NCBI GenBank assembly: GCA_910588775.1
Contig: CAJURH010000007.1
Coordinates: forward strand, 25,551-89,550
DNA length: 64,000 bases
Direction: 5' to 3'
Source: an uncultured Lachnospiraceae bacterium
Lineage (GTDB): Bacteria; Bacillota; Clostridia; Lachnospirales; Lachnospiraceae
A program made the translations under genes and the position numbers. Shown here in pieces: positions 62,401 to 64,000 of this stretch. The notes beneath the pieces were generated by a model. That model ran no database searches. It was not told the DNA's origin and worked only from the letters and a program-made list of their open reading frames with translations. Positions within the stretch are counted from its first letter, which is position 1; every line of letters begins with the position of its first letter.

Positions 62401-62663
62401 CAGCAAATGGGGAAACTTATGACTATTACTTCCTGCCCCGTCCTTCAGAAACGGAAAACGAGGAGATGACCTGGGGCGCAATGGTCACCAATCAACAGAT
62501 AACCATCACCCAGGAAGACGGCGCATGGACCTATGATTTTGACGAAAACGGCAGGGGTTCCCTCCACATGGAGACGCAAAACGCCCCCGCCCCGGAGCCG
62601 GAATTTTCCGCTTCGGAAAACAGCCTTTTACCGGAAAGCGAGGAAGAACAATATGCCCATTAA
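59499..62663 (+). CDS. Secreted metallo-beta-lactamase-fold protein with cell-wall-binding repeats
   Basis: A 1054-residue protein. A signal peptide (FLLYMLSALLSACLLHPVLPA) is followed by an MBL domain of the ComEC-C/Pce type (about 38-440). Metal ligands are H115-P-H117-S-D119-H120 in GTHPHSDHIGN, then D349 in FLSGDINNYRG and H374-H375 in KLGHHGYYGS. A polar, acidic and Pro-rich insert of about 110 residues (195-305) interrupts the MBL fold. Residues about 445-900 hold roughly twenty 20-residue CW-binding repeats (GWQTISGKKYYFASNG type), followed by a C-terminal domain. The arrangement resembles pneumococcal phosphorylcholine esterase Pce, whose MBL domain precedes choline-binding repeats. 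The likely substrate is a phosphodiester on a wall polymer (inference). Its last 11 bases overlap metA. Confidence 0.85.
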   Translation: MSKPKSFLLYMLSALLSACLLHPVLPAQKVSAAAKATGAKIHFINLNANNDAILLECNGAFGMVDSGEDNGYPNGKNKRYPWRAGIVKGKGQGQNVINYLQSVGVKRLEFYIGTHPHSDHIGNAHQIIKKFRPKRVYLRPYKDSYITNKTRLWDNLYVYDNALNAVKEVNRQAANAEDGITLIQYFKKNATYVDPLRKLKSSSNATKKKTKTRAYKSTPVFSAPPDASPNEEIPAQDLEEPETEDSQEGEITVSDAAPVTDMQGAQGISQEETVIDYTPMIVNDTYDAAPLPLTGSSSPQTAKPKFTLGDGMTIEILNYEEKLSAPDANYFCLGVKVTANGSTAFLSGDINNYRGAEDRLASQLGHVDILKLGHHGYYGSNTTGYLKRLSPDIAVLTGTTGQIRQQMWDALASTNTRTYITSLYAGSAGATIVNMNRKASTNIGQSRTLANKIVSGYSVGLNGYLYLKNGRKVVGGGFQRVGQSGYYFPAGSDKPLTDQWLKHKNKWYYLGPDGRTKTGWLHLNSHWYYCSQDGDMQVGWIKSKGKKYYLNSKGRMITGDKKIGKHWYYFRSDGSMLTGWLNNRYYYDEQGRWVPSRNKSGWQKYEAGYKWRFKSGSFARNTWKTIKGSKYYFHANGYRATGITKIKGKKYYFNSSGKLTSGWQTVKGKKYYFTPKGMRTGFQTIHKKKYYFRPDGSLLQKKGLKTIGKYTYCFNANHTVATGWKTINGKKYYFTPNGTMQTGWQTISGKKYCFASNGALRTGWQTISGRKYYFASDGTVRTGWQTISGKKYSFASNGAMRTGWQTIEGRKYYFASNGAMRAGWQSIDGKRYYFAKNGMMQTGWLTTSGNKYYLDADGSMLTGWQSVDGNQYYFDSQGAAMQGFQSVDNCHYLFDQSGALQQAPAPGWHSFNGTDYYYFQTESALYVGWLPLEQPSADGELKTVWRYLDPQTGTLVTGLTNLPSWDDPANGETYDYYFLPRPSETENEEMTWGAMVTNQQITITQEDGAWTYDFDENGRGSLHMETQNAPAPEPEFSASENSLLPESEEEQYAH
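61440..62190 (+). repeat. Tandem ~60-bp units encoding cell-wall-binding repeats
   Basis: In-frame 60-bp units inside the MBL gene, most regular around 61670-62000, where units differ by a few codons (e.g. GWQTISGKKYYF/GWQTISGRKYYF). They look like products of recent unequal crossing-over. Confidence 0.85.
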
Positions 62664-63573
62664 GATACAAAACGACCTGCCTGTGAAAGAAATTTTGGAA
62701 AAAGAAAACATTTTCGTAATGGACGAACACCGGGCCACGCACCAGGATATCCGGCCCATCCAGATTCTGATTTTAAACCTGATGCCGCTAAAAGAGGACA
62801 CGGAGTTGCAGCTTCTGCGCTCCCTGTCCAACACGCCTTTGCAGGTGGACGTGGCTTTCCTGCGAACCAGCACACATCAGTCCAGGCATACATCCGTAAG
62901 CCATTTGAACAAATTCTACCAGAGCTTCCAGGAACTAAAGAACCAGAAATTTGACGGCTTAATTATCACCGGAGCGCCTGTGGAACAGATGGAATTTGAA
63001 GAGGTGGACTATTGGGACGAACTGGTGGAGATTATGGAATGGAGCACACAGAACGTGACCTCCACCCTGTTCCTGTGCTGGGGCGCCCAGGCGGGCCTGT
63101 ACCATTTCTTCCACTTGCCCAAAACGCAGTTAAAGCAGAAATTGTTCGGCCTCTACTGGCACCGGGTGGCCAACCGGAAAATTCCACTGGTGAGGGGATT
63201 CGACGACATTTTCTTGGCCCCCCATTCCAGACACACCGATGTGCCTATGGAATCCATCCGGCAATGCCCGGACCTGACGGTGCTGGCCGAATCGGAAGAA
63301 GCGGGACTGTTCCTGGCCATGGCCCATGAGGGACGGCAGATCTTCGTTATGGGCCATCCGGAGTACGACCGCATGACTCTGGATACAGAATACAAACGGG
63401 ATTTGGGCAAAGGGCTTCCCATCCAAATCCCGGCAAACTATTACAAGGACGATGACCCGGCAGGCACGCCCAATCTGTTGTGGCGCGCCACGGCCAACAA
63501 TCTGTACACCAACTGGCTGAATTATTACGTTTACCAGACCACGCCCTACGACCTGGACGGCACGCCGTTTTAA
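62653..63573 (+). CDS. metA: Homoserine O-acyltransferase (predicted acetyl-CoA specific)
   Basis: First committed step of methionine synthesis from homoserine. The 306 residues contain the glutamine-amidotransferase-like fold with nucleophile Cys142 (FLCWGAQAGLYHFF), His235 and Glu237 (MGHPEYDR). Residue 111 is Glu in ITGAPVEQMEF; in this family Glu111 marks acetyl-CoA use and Gly111 succinyl-CoA. The start ATG 62653 overlaps the end of the MBL gene by 11 bases, with GAGGAAGAA inside that gene as its binding site, so it may rely on read-through translation. No SAM riboswitch is possible directly upstream because the region is coding. Confidence 0.95.
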   Translation: MPIKIQNDLPVKEILEKENIFVMDEHRATHQDIRPIQILILNLMPLKEDTELQLLRSLSNTPLQVDVAFLRTSTHQSRHTSVSHLNKFYQSFQELKNQKFDGLIITGAPVEQMEFEEVDYWDELVEIMEWSTQNVTSTLFLCWGAQAGLYHFFHLPKTQLKQKLFGLYWHRVANRKIPLVRGFDDIFLAPHSRHTDVPMESIRQCPDLTVLAESEEAGLFLAMAHEGRQIFVMGHPEYDRMTLDTEYKRDLGKGLPIQIPANYYKDDDPAGTPNLLWRATANNLYTNWLNYYVYQTTPYDLDGTPF

Positions 63574-63590
63574 AACAGACAGACAAAAAG

Positions 63591-63617
63591 CCGGCAGATA
63601 ATTATTCCATCTGCCGG
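63591..63617. terminator. Terminator hairpin between metA and the methyltransferase
   Basis: CCGGCAGAT/ATCTGCCGG with a nine-base loop. On the minus strand it is followed by CTTTTTG, so it ends the incoming methyltransferase; on the plus strand TTACTT gives weaker termination for metA. Confidence 0.7.
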
Positions 63618-63632
63618 TTACTTATGTCACCA

Positions 63633-64000
63633 TCAAAAATAATACTCCTCTATATCCTTAACAGATATGCGAAAAGAGGACGTGGTTGTAGGCGTCCCAC
63701 AGTTTTTTATGTATGTAAAAAAGCGATCGCTTTCCAATATTTGTTTTGCCTCTTTTAAACTCATTCCATTGTCAGGATGGACCTTTATATATGTTCCTGC
63801 ATATGGAATTGCATAGTCTGACACTTCGTAGACAACAACTTTGTTTGTTACAACCATTGACATAATTAATTTAGAACCTATAATATCGTTTATGGCCTGA
63901 CTCCGTCCGTATTCAAACCATTTTATGTTTTCACTTGATTTACGGTTTAAGAGCTTTTCTTTATATTTTATCAGATGCGAATAACATTCCGGAAATTCAG
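63633..64000 (-). CDS. C-terminal part of a probable N6-adenine DNA methyltransferase (runs off the right edge)
   Basis: The minus frame is open from the stop at 63633 to the window end (122 residues), with no start needed inside. It contains WFEYGRSQAINDIIGSKLI, PYAGTYIKVHPDNGMSLK, ILESDRFFTYIKNCGTPTT and the ending SSFRISVKDIEEYYF. The (W/F)xxxGRxQ pattern and the final YxFxI-type tail resemble the target-recognition end of TaqI/Eco57I-class adenine methyltransferases. The catalytic NPPY motif would lie outside. If correct, a restriction-modification system begins to the right. Confidence 0.55.
   Translation of the reverse strand, partial: EFPECYSHLIKYKEKLLNRKSSENIKWFEYGRSQAINDIIGSKLIMSMVVTNKVVVYEVSDYAIPYAGTYIKVHPDNGMSLKEAKQILESDRFFTYIKNCGTPTTTSSFRISVKDIEEYYF

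Noticed and set aside
62533..62652. 40-codon upstream extension of MetA
   Set aside because: It lies in another frame of the MBL gene; the conserved start MPIKIQNDLP follows a ribosome binding site at 62653.

Overview
The window looks like chromosomal DNA of a low-to-mid GC Gram-positive anaerobe of the class Clostridia, most likely a Lachnospiraceae-type organism. Reasons: the rimP-nusA-ylxR-ylxQ-infB-rbfA-nrnA-truB-ribF order, a multi-subunit pyruvate:ferredoxin oxidoreductase, the anaerobic NrdG activase, MetA with Glu111, strong AGGAGG ribosome binding sites, and cell-wall-binding and Listeria-Bacteroides repeats in secreted proteins. No rRNA, tRNA, phage, transposase or CRISPR array is visible. 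No stretch longer than 300 bases lacks a gene.

Layout. 1-1763: ferrous iron uptake (feoA, feoA, feoB; feoB leaves the left edge) behind one strong promoter whose -10 lies inside a palindrome. 1847-6736: an exoA - debranching-enzyme-like - DUF5662 - putP unit; the debranching-like protein has lost the GH13 catalytic motifs. 6813-10856: a DUF1292 protein, dut, nrdG, and the rpsO-pnp operon. 11012-25187: the long translation/ribosome-maturation operon from rimP to ribF, followed on the same strand by a Na/Pi cotransporter-like protein and a large glycosyltransferase/glycerophosphotransferase. 25197-29789: porGDAB and an alanine:sodium symporter. 29810-36509: small DUF1905 and TfoX-C proteins, an unknown 325-residue protein, a soluble hybrid histidine kinase and a YfhO membrane protein. 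36456-51666: a D,D-carboxypeptidase and a surface polysaccharide locus (rfbB, rfbA, rfbC, ABC permease, ABC ATPase with a carbohydrate-binding tail, methyltransferase, kinase-like protein, two double-GT2 glycosyltransferases, rfbD). 51808-62663: very large secreted or surface proteins and a DUF2142 membrane protein. 62653-64000: metA and the C-terminal end of a probable adenine DNA methyltransferase.

How it fits together. The polysaccharide locus supplies dTDP-L-rhamnose, assembles a glycan in the cytoplasm with multi-domain GT2 enzymes, probably modifies its end with a methyltransferase/kinase pair resembling a split WbdD terminator, and exports it through a Wzm/Wzt-type ABC transporter. YfhO and DUF2142 proteins, the TagF-like polymerase, DacF and two repeat-rich secreted proteins also point to envelope building.

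Strongest unusual signals. (1) A 1768-residue secreted papain-family (C1A) protein in which the His/Asn half precedes the Gln/Cys half: a circularly permuted or shuffled peptidase. (2) The methyltransferase + kinase pair beside a Wzt with a C-terminal domain, suggesting chain-end capping in a Gram-positive. (3) A GH13 debranching-enzyme paralogue without its catalytic residues. (4) A dispersed intergenic palindromic repeat, seen four times whole or in part, with two compensatory base-pair changes in its central stem.
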